Origin: Allobosea lathyri
Lineage (GTDB): Bacteria; Pseudomonadota; Alphaproteobacteria; Rhizobiales; Beijerinckiaceae
Reading direction: 5' to 3'
DNA length: 64,000 nucleotides
Assembly: GCF_900108245.1 (NCBI RefSeq)
Contig: NZ_FNUY01000012.1
Span: forward strand, 62,001-126,000
A program made the position numbers and the translations under genes. The notes under the pieces were generated by a model, which saw nothing but the letters and a program-made list of their open reading frames with translations, ran no database searches and was not told the DNA's origin. Below are positions 43,682 through 52,445 of this stretch, in pieces; the stretch's first letter is position 1, and every line of letters begins with the position of its first letter.

Positions 43682-45304
43682 TCAGCCCTTCGCGACCTTC
43701 TGGTAGTCCTTCACGTCGGAGAAGGTGATGTCGGGCGCGCGTTCCGCGTCGTATTTCAGCGTGAACTGGCTGGACGCCATGAAAACCGGATCGCCGTCGA
43801 GATCATCCGCCATCGAGGACGGCTTCAGGCCGACGAATTTCTGCAGGGCGAGCTTGTCGTCGGACGAGACCCAGCGCGCGATCGAGAACTGGCAGGGCTC
43901 GAAATCGACGGGCAGCGAATATTCGACATCCATGCGCTCCTTCAGCACGTCGAGCTGAAGCGCGCCGACGACGCCGACGATGGCGGGGGCGCCGTCATGG
44001 GGCAGGAATAGCTGGACGACGCCTTCCTCGGCCATCTGCTGGAGGGCTTCGCGCAGCTTCTTGGCTTTCATCGCGTCCTTGAGTTTGACGCGGCGCAGGA
44101 TTTCAGGCGCGAATGATGGCACGCCCTTGAAGACGATATCCTCACCCTCAGTCAGCGTGTCGCCGATGCGCAGCGTGCCGTGATTGGGCAGGCCGACGAT
44201 GTCGCCGGCAAAGGCTTCCTCGGCGATCGAGCGGTCGCGAGCGAAGAAGAACTGCGGCGCGTTCAGGGGCATCGGCTTGCCGGTGCGCACCAACTTGGCC
44301 TTCATGCCGCGCGAGAGCTTGCCCGAGCACACTCGCATGAAGGCGATGCGGTCGCGGTGGTTGGGGTCCATGTTCGCCTGGATCTTGAAGACGAAGCCGG
44401 TCATCTTCGGCTCGTCGGCCTCGATCGGGCGCTTGTCGGCGATCTGCGCGCGCGGGCTCGGCGCATAGAGGCCGAGCGCATCGATCAGGTCGCGCACGCC
44501 GTAGTCGCGCAGCGCCGCGCCGAAATAGAGCGGCGTCAGATGGCCCTCGCGGAAGGCCTGGAGATCGAAGGGCTTTAGCCCCTCGGCCGCCAGGAAAACC
44601 TCCTCGCGCCAGGTTTCGGCTGCGCCATTGGGCAGCAATTCGTCGAAGAGCTTGTCGTCGGGGCCGGTGACGGCAAGGTCCTGCGCCCGCTCGTCGCCCT
44701 TCTGGTTGCGCCGGAAGGTGTTGGCCTTGAGATCGTAGGTGCCGACGAATTCACGTCCACGCCCGACCGGCCAGGTCATCGGCGCGACGTCGAGCGCCAG
44801 CGTCGTCTCGATCTCGTTGACGAGATCGAACAGGTCGCGCGTCTCGCGGTCGACCTTGTTGATGAAGGTGACGATCGGGATGTCGCGGAGCCGGCAGACC
44901 TCGAACAGCTTCTTGGTCCGGGCTTCGATGCCCTTGGCCGCGTCGATCACCATCACGGCGGAATCGACCGCTGTCAGGGTGCGGTAGGTGTCTTCCGAGA
45001 AGTCCTCGTGGCCCGGCGTGTCCAGCAGGTTGAAGACGTTGCCGCCATATTCGAAGGTCATCACCGAGGTCACGACCGAGATGCCGCGCTGGCGCTCGAT
45101 CTTCATCCAGTCCGACGAGGTCTGGCGCCGGCCGGCCTTGGCGCGGACCTCGCCGGCAAGCTGAATCGCGCCGCCGAAATAGAGCAGCTTTTCGGTCAGC
45201 GTCGTCTTGCCCGCGTCCGGATGCGAGATGATCGCGAAGGTGCGGCGGCGGGCGTGCTGCGCCACGGCGCCGGCCGGGCTGTCGAGTGTCGAAAGGTCGG
45301 TCAT
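43682..45304 (-). CDS. prfC: Peptide chain release factor 3
   Basis: A 540-residue translational GTPase that recycles RF1 and RF2 after peptide release. G1 ISHPDAGKTTLTEKLL, G2 region RGISVVTSVMTFEY, G3 LLDTPGHEDFSEDTYR and G4 FINKVDRE are intact. The length and the SSDWMKIERQRG block are RF3-specific rather than EF-G. ATG 45304 (MTDLSTLDS) is chosen over an upstream in-frame start. Confidence 0.95.
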   Translation of the reverse strand: MTDLSTLDSPAGAVAQHARRRTFAIISHPDAGKTTLTEKLLYFGGAIQLAGEVRAKAGRRQTSSDWMKIERQRGISVVTSVMTFEYGGNVFNLLDTPGHEDFSEDTYRTLTAVDSAVMVIDAAKGIEARTKKLFEVCRLRDIPIVTFINKVDRETRDLFDLVNEIETTLALDVAPMTWPVGRGREFVGTYDLKANTFRRNQKGDERAQDLAVTGPDDKLFDELLPNGAAETWREEVFLAAEGLKPFDLQAFREGHLTPLYFGAALRDYGVRDLIDALGLYAPSPRAQIADKRPIEADEPKMTGFVFKIQANMDPNHRDRIAFMRVCSGKLSRGMKAKLVRTGKPMPLNAPQFFFARDRSIAEEAFAGDIVGLPNHGTLRIGDTLTEGEDIVFKGVPSFAPEILRRVKLKDAMKAKKLREALQQMAEEGVVQLFLPHDGAPAIVGVVGALQLDVLKERMDVEYSLPVDFEPCQFSIARWVSSDDKLALQKFVGLKPSSMADDLDGDPVFMASSQFTLKYDAERAPDITFSDVKDYQKVAKG

Positions 45305-45381
45305 GCGCAGCTTGAAGACAGGATGAGGCCGGGAAGTCAATGACGGCCGATCGGACCGCGTCGATAAGCAGCTGCCCCGCG

Positions 45382-46158
45382 TCAGTTCTTCAGGCGGTAG
45401 CCCGTGCGGAAGATCCAGCCGACGATGGCGATGCAGGCGGTGAGGAACACCAGCGTCATGCCGAGGCTCACGCCCAGGCTGACATCGGCGATGTTATAGA
45501 AGCTCCAGCGGAAGCCGCTGATCAGATAGACCACCGGGTTGAAGAGCGTCACCGTCCGCCAGACCGGCGGCAGCATCTCGATGGAGTAGAAGGAGCCGCC
45601 GAGGAAGGCGAGGGGCGTCACGATCAGCAGCGGAATGACCTGCAGCTTCTCGAAACCGTCCGCCCAGATTCCGATGATGAAGCCGAACAGGCTGAAGGTC
45701 GTCGCCGTCAGCACGAGGAAGAGCAGCATCCAGAACGGATGGGCGATCTGGAGCGGCACGAACAGTGCAGCGGTTGCCAGGATGATCAAACCGAGCAGGA
45801 TCGATTTCGTGGCGGCGGCGCCGACATAGGCGATCACCACCTCCCACCAGGCCACAGGGGCGGAGAGCAGTTCGTAGATCGTGCCGGTGAATTTCGGGAA
45901 ATAGATTGCGAAGGAGGCGTTGGCGATGCTCTGCGTCAGCAGCGACAGCATGATCAGCCCGGGCACGATGAAGGCGCCATAGGGCACGCCATCGATCGCC
46001 TGCATGCGCGAGCCGATGGCAGCGCCGAACACCACGAAATAAAGCGAGGTCGAGAGCACCGGAGACACGATGCTCTGCAACGGCGTGCGCCAGGTCCGGG
46101 CCATCTCGAAGCGATAGATCGCGCGGATCGCGTGCCAGTTCATTCCGATAGCGCTCAT
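45382..46158 (-). CDS. ABC-2 type exporter permease
   Basis: A 258-residue inner-membrane protein with six hydrophobic segments and the ABC-2 motifs NWHAIRAIYRFEMARTWRT, FTGTIYELLSAP and PLAFLGGSFYSIEMLPPVWR. Its ATG overlaps the ATPase stop in ATGA. The pair is of the NodJ/drug/polysaccharide export type; the substrate is not evident. Confidence 0.9.
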   Translation of the reverse strand: MSAIGMNWHAIRAIYRFEMARTWRTPLQSIVSPVLSTSLYFVVFGAAIGSRMQAIDGVPYGAFIVPGLIMLSLLTQSIANASFAIYFPKFTGTIYELLSAPVAWWEVVIAYVGAAATKSILLGLIILATAALFVPLQIAHPFWMLLFLVLTATTFSLFGFIIGIWADGFEKLQVIPLLIVTPLAFLGGSFYSIEMLPPVWRTVTLFNPVVYLISGFRWSFYNIADVSLGVSLGMTLVFLTACIAIVGWIFRTGYRLKN

Positions 46159-47090
46159 CGACGGTCCTTCACCAGGCTGACGAAGATGTCCTCCAGCGAA
46201 CTCTGGCTGGTGCGCAGATCGTTGAATCGGATGCCGGCATTGGCCAGGTCCTGGAGCAAGGCGGTGATGCCGGTGCGCTCCGCCTTGGTGTCGTAGGTGT
46301 AGACGAGCTCCGCGCCATCCTTGGCCAGTGCCAGGGCGTAACCGGACAGCGAGGCGGGCAGTTCCGTCATCGGGGCCTGCAGCGAAAGCGTGAGCTGCTT
46401 GCGACCGAGCTTGCGCATCAGCTCGATCTTCTCCTCGACGAGGATGATCTCGCCCTTGCTGATGACGCCGATACGATCGGCCATCTCCTCGGCCTCATCG
46501 ATATAGTGTGTGGTCAGGATGATCGTGACGCCGCTTTCGCGCAGCCGGCGAACGAGCTGCCACATATCCTTCCTCAGCTCGACATCGACGCCCGCCGTGG
46601 GTTCGTCGAGGAACAGGATGCGCGGCTCATGCGAGAGGGCCTTTGCGATCATCACGCGGCGCTTCATGCCTCCCGAGAGCATGCGGATCTGGCTGTCGCG
46701 CTTGTCCCAGAGCGAGAGATCCTTGAGCAGGGTCTCGATCAAGGCAGGGTCCTTCGGCTTGCCGAAGAGCCCGCGGCTGAAGGTGACGGTCGACCAGACG
46801 GTCTCGAAGGCGTCGGTCGTAAGCTCCTGCGGCACCAGCCCGATCTTGGCGCGGGCGGCGCGGTAGTCCCGCACGATCTCGTGGCCATCGGCCAGCACCT
46901 GCCCGGTGCTTGGGGTCACGAGGCCGCAGATGATGCTGATCAGCGTCGTCTTGCCCGCGCCATTGGGGCCGAGCAGCGCGAAGATTTCGCCCCGCCGGAT
47001 TTCGAGATCGACGGACTTCAGCGCGCTGAAGCCAGAGGCATAGGTCTTGGACAGGCCAGAGACGGAGATGATCGGCTGCATGTGCGGCAT
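46155..47090 (-). CDS. ABC exporter ATP-binding protein
   Basis: A 311-residue ATPase. Walker A GPNGAGKTT, signature LSGGMKRRVMIAKAL, Walker B ILFLDEPTAGVD and H-loop LTTHYIDEAEEMADRIG are present, with a DrrA-type C-terminal extension ending SSLEDIFVSLVKDRR. It partners the downstream permease. Start is ATG 47090 or 47081; neither has a strong ribosome site. Confidence 0.9.
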   Translation of the reverse strand: MPHMQPIISVSGLSKTYASGFSALKSVDLEIRRGEIFALLGPNGAGKTTLISIICGLVTPSTGQVLADGHEIVRDYRAARAKIGLVPQELTTDAFETVWSTVTFSRGLFGKPKDPALIETLLKDLSLWDKRDSQIRMLSGGMKRRVMIAKALSHEPRILFLDEPTAGVDVELRKDMWQLVRRLRESGVTIILTTHYIDEAEEMADRIGVISKGEIILVEEKIELMRKLGRKQLTLSLQAPMTELPASLSGYALALAKDGAELVYTYDTKAERTGITALLQDLANAGIRFNDLRTSQSSLEDIFVSLVKDRR

Positions 47091-47192
47091 ATAGGACAGT
47101 TCGTGGGCGGTTGCGACGAGTGAAGCATGCGCGGGGCGCGCGGCAGGGAGAGCATGAGCGCCTGTCATCTGGTGTCGGCAGTGGAAAATGCA

Positions 47193-47218
47193 AATGGCCG
47201 GGGCGAAGCCCGGCCATT
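47193..47218. terminator. Hairpin terminator between the ABC ATPase and the microprotein
   Basis: AATGGCCGGG (47193-47202) and CCCGGCCATT (47209-47218) form a 10-bp stem with a 6-base loop. On the minus strand TTTGCATTTTCC follows, terminating the 24-aa gene upstream; ATTATTATTC follows on the plus strand. Confidence 0.75.
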
Positions 47219-47243
47219 ATTATTCTCAGTTGCGATCGACAGC

Positions 47244-47318
47244 TCAGCGCATGAAGAACCAGAGCAGGATGATCAGCGGAATCGGAACCCCGAGAAGCCA
47301 AAGAGCAATTGAACGCAT
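47244..47318 (-). CDS. 24-aa hydrophobic microprotein
   Basis: A 24-codon frame beginning MRSIALWLLGVPIPLIILLW, then ending FFMR. It is a single predicted membrane helix with a Gly-Val-Pro-Ile-Pro kink and Arg at both ends. GGGGTG lies 8 bases before the ATG and a terminator hairpin lies 26 bases after the stop, which is how a real small gene is laid out. I recall very similar small ALW-LG-P-IP-I-I proteins in other alphaproteobacteria but cannot verify that here. Confidence 0.6.
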   Translation of the reverse strand: MRSIALWLLGVPIPLIILLWFFMR

Positions 47319-47399
47319 TTGAAGCACCCCAGTTGGACAAATGATGCAGGGGCAACGCCGAGATGCGCGACAAAGTTCCTCATGGGACTGGCGAATACT

Positions 47400-48026
47400 T
47401 CATGGGGAGTGTTCGGCGCTGACATGCCAGAGCGGAACATAGCCATTGGCCAGGGCGACGACCGTCGATGGCGGGGTCAACACGCTGGCGGTGCCATCTG
47501 GTCGCTCGCGAGGGGGGAGATAGCCGGCCGGCGACCAGGGCAGCGCGACATTGCCTTTCAGCGCGAGAAATCCGCCGCCGTCCAGCAGGATAACGACCCC
47601 GTCGGGCAGGCTTTTCGCGGGCATCACATGCACGCGCTTGACGCGCCCGATGCGCCGCTCGTCATCGAGCAGATGGTCGATCTCGGGAAAGGACGGAGTG
47701 TCCTTCATGCTCAGGCCGCGCATCAGCGCGGCGCGGTAGGACAGCGCGTCGCGGCGCCGGCATTCCATGCAGGGGCGATGGCCGGCGGCCAATGCCGTAA
47801 CCTCGTCGCAGAAGAACAGTTCGGTGTAGCCCTGTCCCCAGACCTGTCGCCGCCTGTCCTTGAAGGAGAGCACGCAGCAGATCCACTGGCGGCTGGCATA
47901 GACCCGCACCGGTGGATCGCGGTGCCGCGGGTCATGAAAACGTCCGCCACGATTGCCGAACAAGCTGCCGCGCGCCGGATCGGCGAAGAGCGAGCCATCG
48001 GGCCTGACGCGATTGGGAAGGGGCAT
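47400..48026 (-). CDS. Conserved hypothetical protein with HRPC-x2-C motif
   Basis: A 208-residue soluble protein. The central block WICCVLSFKDRRRQVWGQGY, TELFFCDEVTALAAGHRPC and MECRR contains Cys pairs of a kind seen in metal-binding sites such as Ada N-terminal domains. The rest (IDHLLDDERRIGRVKRVHVM, DGVVILLDGGGFLALKGN) reads as a compact alpha/beta protein. Function is unknown; a nucleic-acid or nuclease-related role is speculation from the CxxC context. It stands alone. Confidence 0.7.
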   Translation of the reverse strand: MPLPNRVRPDGSLFADPARGSLFGNRGGRFHDPRHRDPPVRVYASRQWICCVLSFKDRRRQVWGQGYTELFFCDEVTALAAGHRPCMECRRRDALSYRAALMRGLSMKDTPSFPEIDHLLDDERRIGRVKRVHVMPAKSLPDGVVILLDGGGFLALKGNVALPWSPAGYLPPRERPDGTASVLTPPSTVVALANGYVPLWHVSAEHSP

Positions 48027-48271
48027 GGGCTCGACCGGGCTGAAAGATGCGCGTCCAGGCTAACGCCATCCTGGTCAGATCGCGACAGGATCGGCGGCCT
48101 GCGCCCTTCAGCTACGCGCGAGCGGGCGTCAGGCCGGATGGGGCCGAATTCCTGATATTCGAGCAGCATCGTCTTAACGTTACGATGAAGTAAGACCCGC
48201 CTCATAAGGCATTTGAAGTATTTTCCGCTGCATCCAGAAGTCCGAGAGCCACACGGAAAAGCTTGCGGTCG

Positions 48272-48643
48272 ATGAACTCCAACATTCCCCTGATCCTGTT
48301 CACGGTGCTGACCAATGCAGCCGCACAGCTTATGCTCAAGCGCGGGATGACGACGGGGGTCGGCAATCTCGACGTTGCCAACGACGGACTGATCTCGACC
48401 GTCTTCCGGGTCGTCTTCAATCCGTTCGTCTTCGCGGGCCTGTGCACCTTCGTGATCAGCATGGCCTCGCATCTGATCGTGCTGTCAAAGGTTCAGATCA
48501 GCTACGCCTATCCGTTTCTGAGCCTCGCTTACGTCGTGGTCGCGGTTTACGCCTATTTCGTCTTCCAGGAGGATCTGAGCCCTGCCCGCATCGCCGGCAT
48601 CGGGTTCATCGTTCTGGGCACCATCTTCATCGCACAGAGCTGA
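48272..48643 (+). CDS. Small multidrug-resistance-like membrane protein (EmrE/ArnE-like)
   Basis: A 123-residue protein with four hydrophobic helices: IPLILFTVLTNAAAQLMLKR, FNPFVFAGLCTFVISMAS, AYPFLSLAYVVVAVYAYFVF, GIGFIVLGTIFIAQS. The N-terminal Asn-x3-Gln and missing drug-binding Glu of true EmrE suggest an ArnE/lipid-flippase-like member rather than a drug pump. It opens a four-gene plus-strand run with an SDR and a class III aminotransferase. ATG 48272 follows CGGTCG with no strong ribosome site. Confidence 0.8.
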   Translation: MNSNIPLILFTVLTNAAAQLMLKRGMTTGVGNLDVANDGLISTVFRVVFNPFVFAGLCTFVISMASHLIVLSKVQISYAYPFLSLAYVVVAVYAYFVFQEDLSPARIAGIGFIVLGTIFIAQS

Positions 48644-48652
48644 GGGACTGAC

Positions 48653-48784
48653 ATGGACCTGATCGTACGCCTCTTCCTTCGTCTCGGGGTCCTGCTGCAG
48701 CCGCCCATGTCGCATCACGTGCTGCGGCCGATCCCGATCCCGGTCCGCAACCAGCGGCCGCGCCTGCCCGGCGGCCTGCGCTGA
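48653..48784 (+). CDS. 43-aa Pro/Arg-rich small protein
   Basis: An ATG frame of 43 residues, 9 bases after the SMR-like stop and 34 bases before the SDR gene: MDLIVRLFLRLGVLLQPPMS then HHVLRPIPIPVRNQRPRLPG and a short end. A short amphipathic or membrane N-terminus precedes a basic Pro-rich tail. GAGGGAC precedes the ATG. It fills the gap inside the operon and would be missed by length filters. No homology is known to me. Confidence 0.5.
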   Translation: MDLIVRLFLRLGVLLQPPMSHHVLRPIPIPVRNQRPRLPGGLR

Positions 48785-48818
48785 TGCCCTGTCCCATTCA
48801 CCCTGTGGCGATCTGAAC

Positions 48819-49823
48819 ATGAAACATATCATCATCGGCGGAGATGGCTTCGTCGGCTCGCATCTGGCGGCCGATCTTTCGGCTGTCGGCGAGGAGGTGC
48901 TGGTCGCCGATATCGTCAAGAGCGGCCATGCGCATTACGCCAAGGTGCCGTTCCACAAGATCGACGTTACGAGCGCAGACAGCGTCAACAGCATCCCGCT
49001 CGGGCAGGACGACCTCGTCTATAATCTCTCGGCCAAGATGCTCTCGCCCATCGTGACGCGGGCGGAGCGGCACGCGTTCTTCTGGCCGGTGAACTATCAC
49101 GGCACGGCCAATATCCTGGCCTGGATGGAGAAGCGAGGGGCCAACAAGCTGGTCCATTTCACCACCGACATGATCTACGGCCATTCCGTGACCGTGCCGC
49201 AGGATGAGACCCACCCGGCAAAGCCGCTCGGCGAATATGGCGAGAGCAAGCTTGCGACGGAGACGCTGGCCCAGACCTATCGTGACAAGGGCTTCCAGAT
49301 CCCGATCTTCCGGCCGCGCCTGATCATCGGGCCGGGCCGTCTGGGCATTCTCGTCAAGCTGTTCAAGCTGATCGACATGAACCTGCCGGTTCCGATGATC
49401 GGTTCGGGCAAAAACCCCTATCAGTTCATCTCGGTGTTCGACTGCGCCAGCGCCTGCGTCGCCGCCTGGAAGGCTGATTTCCCCAACAGCGCCTATAATC
49501 TTGGTTCGGATGACCCGCCGCCGGTTAGGAAGCTGCTTGGCGACCTGATCAAGCATGCCGGCTCGAAATCGATCCTGCTGCCGACGCCGGCCGCGCTGGT
49601 CAAGCTGACGCTGAACGCGCTCGATGCGGTGAACCTGCCGATCATGGACCCCGAGCAGTACATGATCGCCGACGAGATCTGCATTCTCGACACCAGCAAA
49701 GCCAAGCGCGAACTCGGCTGGAAGCCGATGCACCGCGACGAGGACATGCTGCTCGCCGCCTACACCGAATACCGCAAGGGCCTCGATGCCCATCAGCAGA
49801 GCCAGAGGAGCCTCGCAGCATGA
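48819..49823 (+). CDS. NAD(P)-dependent epimerase/dehydratase (extended SDR)
   Basis: A 334-residue extended short-chain dehydrogenase. The NAD-binding motif GGDGFVGSHLAADL replaces the usual GATGFIG, and the catalytic YxxxK is YGESK with an upstream Ser/Thr in VHFTTDMIYG. Likely acts on a nucleotide sugar or similar. The stop overlaps the aminotransferase start in ATGA, so the pair is co-translated. Confidence 0.9.
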   Translation: MKHIIIGGDGFVGSHLAADLSAVGEEVLVADIVKSGHAHYAKVPFHKIDVTSADSVNSIPLGQDDLVYNLSAKMLSPIVTRAERHAFFWPVNYHGTANILAWMEKRGANKLVHFTTDMIYGHSVTVPQDETHPAKPLGEYGESKLATETLAQTYRDKGFQIPIFRPRLIIGPGRLGILVKLFKLIDMNLPVPMIGSGKNPYQFISVFDCASACVAAWKADFPNSAYNLGSDDPPPVRKLLGDLIKHAGSKSILLPTPAALVKLTLNALDAVNLPIMDPEQYMIADEICILDTSKAKRELGWKPMHRDEDMLLAAYTEYRKGLDAHQQSQRSLAA

Positions 49824-51274
49824 GCATGCCCGCTTTCAAGAATGAAGACGCCGCTATGACGAACGCACCCGCGCGTCCCAAACTCTACAGCGTCGAGGAT
49901 GCCAAGAACCTCGACGTCAACACGGTGAAGGACCTGTTCACCGCCCATATCAATCCGGGCCAGGTGCATTTCCTCAAGCTGCTCGGCTTCGACAAGATCC
50001 TCGTCGATCGCGCCGAAGGCATGCATTACATCACCAAGGACGGCCGCAAGATCCTCGATTTCTTCGGGGGCTTCTGCTCGGTCGCCTTCGGCCACAACCA
50101 CCCGCGCATCATCGCGGCCCGGCAGAAATTCCAGGACGAGAACCGCCATGAGATCTGCATGGCGTTCATGTCGCAATATGCCTCCGCGCTTGCGGCCAAT
50201 CTCGCGGCGATCTCGCCCGGCGATCTCGACATGGTCTTTCTGGGCTCGACCGGCTCCGAGGCGATGGAAGCGGCGCTGAAGGTTGCCGAGCAGGCCCAGG
50301 GGCCGGCGCGCTCGAAGATCCTGCACGCTGCAAACTCGTTCCACGGCAAGACCAAGGGCGTGCTCTCGGTCACCGATTCCAGCCTTTACCAGTCGCAGTT
50401 CAAGCTGGTCGACAACCGGGTCAAGGTGCCCTTCGGCGATATCGAGGCCATCCGACAGGCGCTGGAGAGCGACAAGTCGATCGGCATCGTCGTGATGGAG
50501 ACGATTCAGGGCGGCGGCGGCATCGTCGAGGCGCCACTCGGCTTCTGGCGCGAATTGCGCGTGCTCTGCGACAAGCATGACGTGCTCTGGGTCGCCGATG
50601 AGGTCCAGTGCGGGCTCGGCCGCACCGGCCAGTTCTTTGCCTTCGAGCGCGACGGCGTGGTGCCCGACGTCACGGCGCTGGCCAAGGCGCTCGGTGGTTC
50701 AAAGGCTGCGATGGGCGCGATGATCGCCCGCCGCGAGCTCTATATGAAGGCCTATGGCAAGCCGAAGACCGCGCTGATCCACGCGCAGGCGACGTTCGGC
50801 GGCATGGGCGAGGCCTGCATCTCGGCCATCGAGGGGCTGAACGTGCTCTATGAGGAAGACCTCATGGGCAACGCCCAGCGCCAGGGCGACTACCTGATCG
50901 AGCGACTGAACGGCCTGCGTGCCAAATATCCGAGCCTGCTCAAGGAAATCCGCGGGCGCGGCCTGATGATCGGCGTCGAGTTCAACGATATCAGCGAGAC
51001 CTTGCCGTTCGGGCTGAAGCACATGGTCGCGCTGCTCGACGACAAGCTGAAGGGTTCGCTCTGCGGCTTCATCGGCGCGCTCCTGCTGAAGGATTACGAC
51101 GTGCTCGTCGCCTTCACCGAGTATAATCGCAACGTCATCCGCCTCGAGCCGCCGCTGATCGCGACGCGCGAGGATTGCGACACCTTCATCGATGCGCTCG
51201 ACGACCTGCTTGGGCGCGGCATCACGAAGATCGTGACGGACTATCTGCGCAAGGTTGCAGTGGCCAAGGGCTGA
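49820..51274 (+). CDS. Class III (acetylornithine/4-aminobutyrate type) aminotransferase
   Basis: A 484-residue PLP enzyme. The PLP-phosphate region STGSEAMEAALKVAE, the ring-stacking Asp in LWVADEVQCGLGRTG, and the Schiff-base Lys in ALGGSKAAMGAMIA are present. The N-terminus carries a longer lead (LYSVEDAKNLDVNTVKDLFT) than typical ArgD. Coupled to the SDR, it could aminate a keto-sugar or an aldehyde made by that enzyme. A terminator follows. Confidence 0.88.
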   Translation: MSMPAFKNEDAAMTNAPARPKLYSVEDAKNLDVNTVKDLFTAHINPGQVHFLKLLGFDKILVDRAEGMHYITKDGRKILDFFGGFCSVAFGHNHPRIIAARQKFQDENRHEICMAFMSQYASALAANLAAISPGDLDMVFLGSTGSEAMEAALKVAEQAQGPARSKILHAANSFHGKTKGVLSVTDSSLYQSQFKLVDNRVKVPFGDIEAIRQALESDKSIGIVVMETIQGGGGIVEAPLGFWRELRVLCDKHDVLWVADEVQCGLGRTGQFFAFERDGVVPDVTALAKALGGSKAAMGAMIARRELYMKAYGKPKTALIHAQATFGGMGEACISAIEGLNVLYEEDLMGNAQRQGDYLIERLNGLRAKYPSLLKEIRGRGLMIGVEFNDISETLPFGLKHMVALLDDKLKGSLCGFIGALLLKDYDVLVAFTEYNRNVIRLEPPLIATREDCDTFIDALDDLLGRGITKIVTDYLRKVAVAKG

Positions 51275-51301
51275 GCCCCCGCTGCCTGTGCCGTTGTCGG
51301 G

Positions 51302-51330
51302 AAGGGCCGGTTCGCCGGCCCTTTTCTTTT
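51302..51330 (+). terminator. Rho-independent terminator after the aminotransferase
   Basis: AAGGGCCGG (51302-51310), TTCG loop, CCGGCCCTT (51315-51323), then TTCTTTT. The stable tetraloop and T-run make it a clear terminator. Confidence 0.92.
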
Positions 51331-51393
51331 GCGCGCGCCCTGACATCGTCTGACAAGATCACGGGAGATGATCTCCCAAACGGGAAGCGCTTC

Positions 51394-51771
51394 ATGCTCG
51401 GTCACCTCTCTTTCGGCGTCCGCGATCTCGCTGCGGCGATCGCGTTCTACGACGCTGCGCTTGCCCCGCTCGGATTGGTCCGCGTCTGGAGCGACGCTGA
51501 TGCAGCGGGCTACGGCAAGCCCGGCGGCGGTGATGTGCTCGCGTTGAAGCGCAGGCCCGACGCCGCGCCTGCTGGACCCGGTTTCCATCTCGCCTTCGAC
51601 GCGCCATCGAGAGAGGCGGTCGATGCCTTTCACGCAGCCGCTCTCAATGTTGGCGGCAGCGACAACGGCGCGCCCGGGCTCAGGCTGCATTATGGGTCGA
51701 ACTACTATGCCGCTTTCATCGTCGATCCCGAGGGCTGGCGGCTGGAGGCCGTGCATCAGGCGCGGGTGTGA
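51394..51771 (+). CDS. VOC/glyoxalase-family protein
   Basis: A 125-residue vicinal-oxygen-chelate protein. It starts MLGHLSFGVRDLAAAIAFYD, the common glyoxalase-like opening, and ends with YAAFIVDPEGWRLEAVHQ, the second metal-binding strand. His at position 4 and Glu near 118 are plausible metal ligands. It is single-domain and the substrate is unknown. ATG 51394 is the first Met giving that N-terminus. Confidence 0.85.
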   Translation: MLGHLSFGVRDLAAAIAFYDAALAPLGLVRVWSDADAAGYGKPGGGDVLALKRRPDAAPAGPGFHLAFDAPSREAVDAFHAAALNVGGSDNGAPGLRLHYGSNYYAAFIVDPEGWRLEAVHQARV

Positions 51772-51798
51772 GGCCGTCGGCCGGCCCCTGAACGCCGC

Positions 51799-51826
51799 CC
51801 GGCCCGTTGCTTGCGCAACGGGCCGG
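51799..51826. terminator. Strong hairpin between convergent genes
   Basis: CCGGCCCGTTGC (51799-51810) and GCAACGGGCCGG (51815-51826) form a 12-bp stem with a TTGC loop. No T-run on either side, so termination would rely on the stem or on Rho. Confidence 0.5.
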
Positions 51827-51861
51827 CTCGGAACGAGGCAGGTTCTTGCGGTGAGGGTCAC

Positions 51862-52158
51862 TCAGTAGAGCGAGCAGACCTTGCGGTAGCCGACGACTTC
51901 GCCGAAGCGGTTGACACGCTCGACCATGTCGCAGCGGCGCACGGGCTCATCGTCATCATAGGCCGGCGCCGCATAGGCATTGCCTGCGGATGCGGCGAGC
52001 AGGCCACCGACGGCGAGGGCTCCGACGATGCCGGCGCCGACGCCCCAGCCATGACGATAACGCGGGCGGGCTTCGGCACCGCCAGCCGTCGCCAGAACGG
52101 CGGTGGCGAGGGTGAGCGCGGCGAGCGTGGCGGCGGCGGTCTTCCTGAAGCTGGTCAT
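51862..52158 (-). CDS. Small exported Cys-containing protein
   Basis: A 98-residue protein with a signal peptide (MTSFRKTAAATLAALTLATA, cleavage near residue 30 at AEA) and a mature part with YRHGWGVGAGIVGALAVGG, a second hydrophobic stretch, and two cysteines (RRCDMVERVNRFGEVVGYRKVC). It resembles small rhizobial exported proteins with a C-terminal C-x-rich tail. GGGAGACAGG precedes ATG 52158. Confidence 0.75.
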   Translation of the reverse strand: MTSFRKTAAATLAALTLATAVLATAGGAEARPRYRHGWGVGAGIVGALAVGGLLAASAGNAYAAPAYDDDEPVRRCDMVERVNRFGEVVGYRKVCSLY

Positions 52159-52285
52159 CGTCCTGTCTCCCGAGGTTCGTTCGGGGGCGAACCATTCGCC
52201 CTCCATGACCATTGGTCGCGGCCGGCGGCGGGTAGGTTCAAAGCGAGGCGAAGATTTTTTTGGCGCCCCATCTTTAAATACGCGT

Positions 52286-52392
52286 CGTCATCCCGGACGC
52301 AGCGAAGCGGAGATCCGGGATCCATCGGAGGAAACTGCGCTCTACGATCGATCCCGGATCGGCGCCGCTTACGCGGCTTGTCCGGGATGACG
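52286..52392. repeat. Palindromic intergenic repeat with CGTCATCCCGGAC ends
   Basis: CGTCATCCCGGAC (52286-52298) and GTCCGGGATGACG (52380-52392) are perfect arms; inner GATCCGGGATC and CCCGGATCGG segments add structure. The same family as 30220-30362. Confidence 0.8.
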
Positions 52393-52445
52393 GTGCGGGT
52401 GATGGTACCGGCCGCGGATGAGCGGCTGCCTACCGCCAAAGGCCC

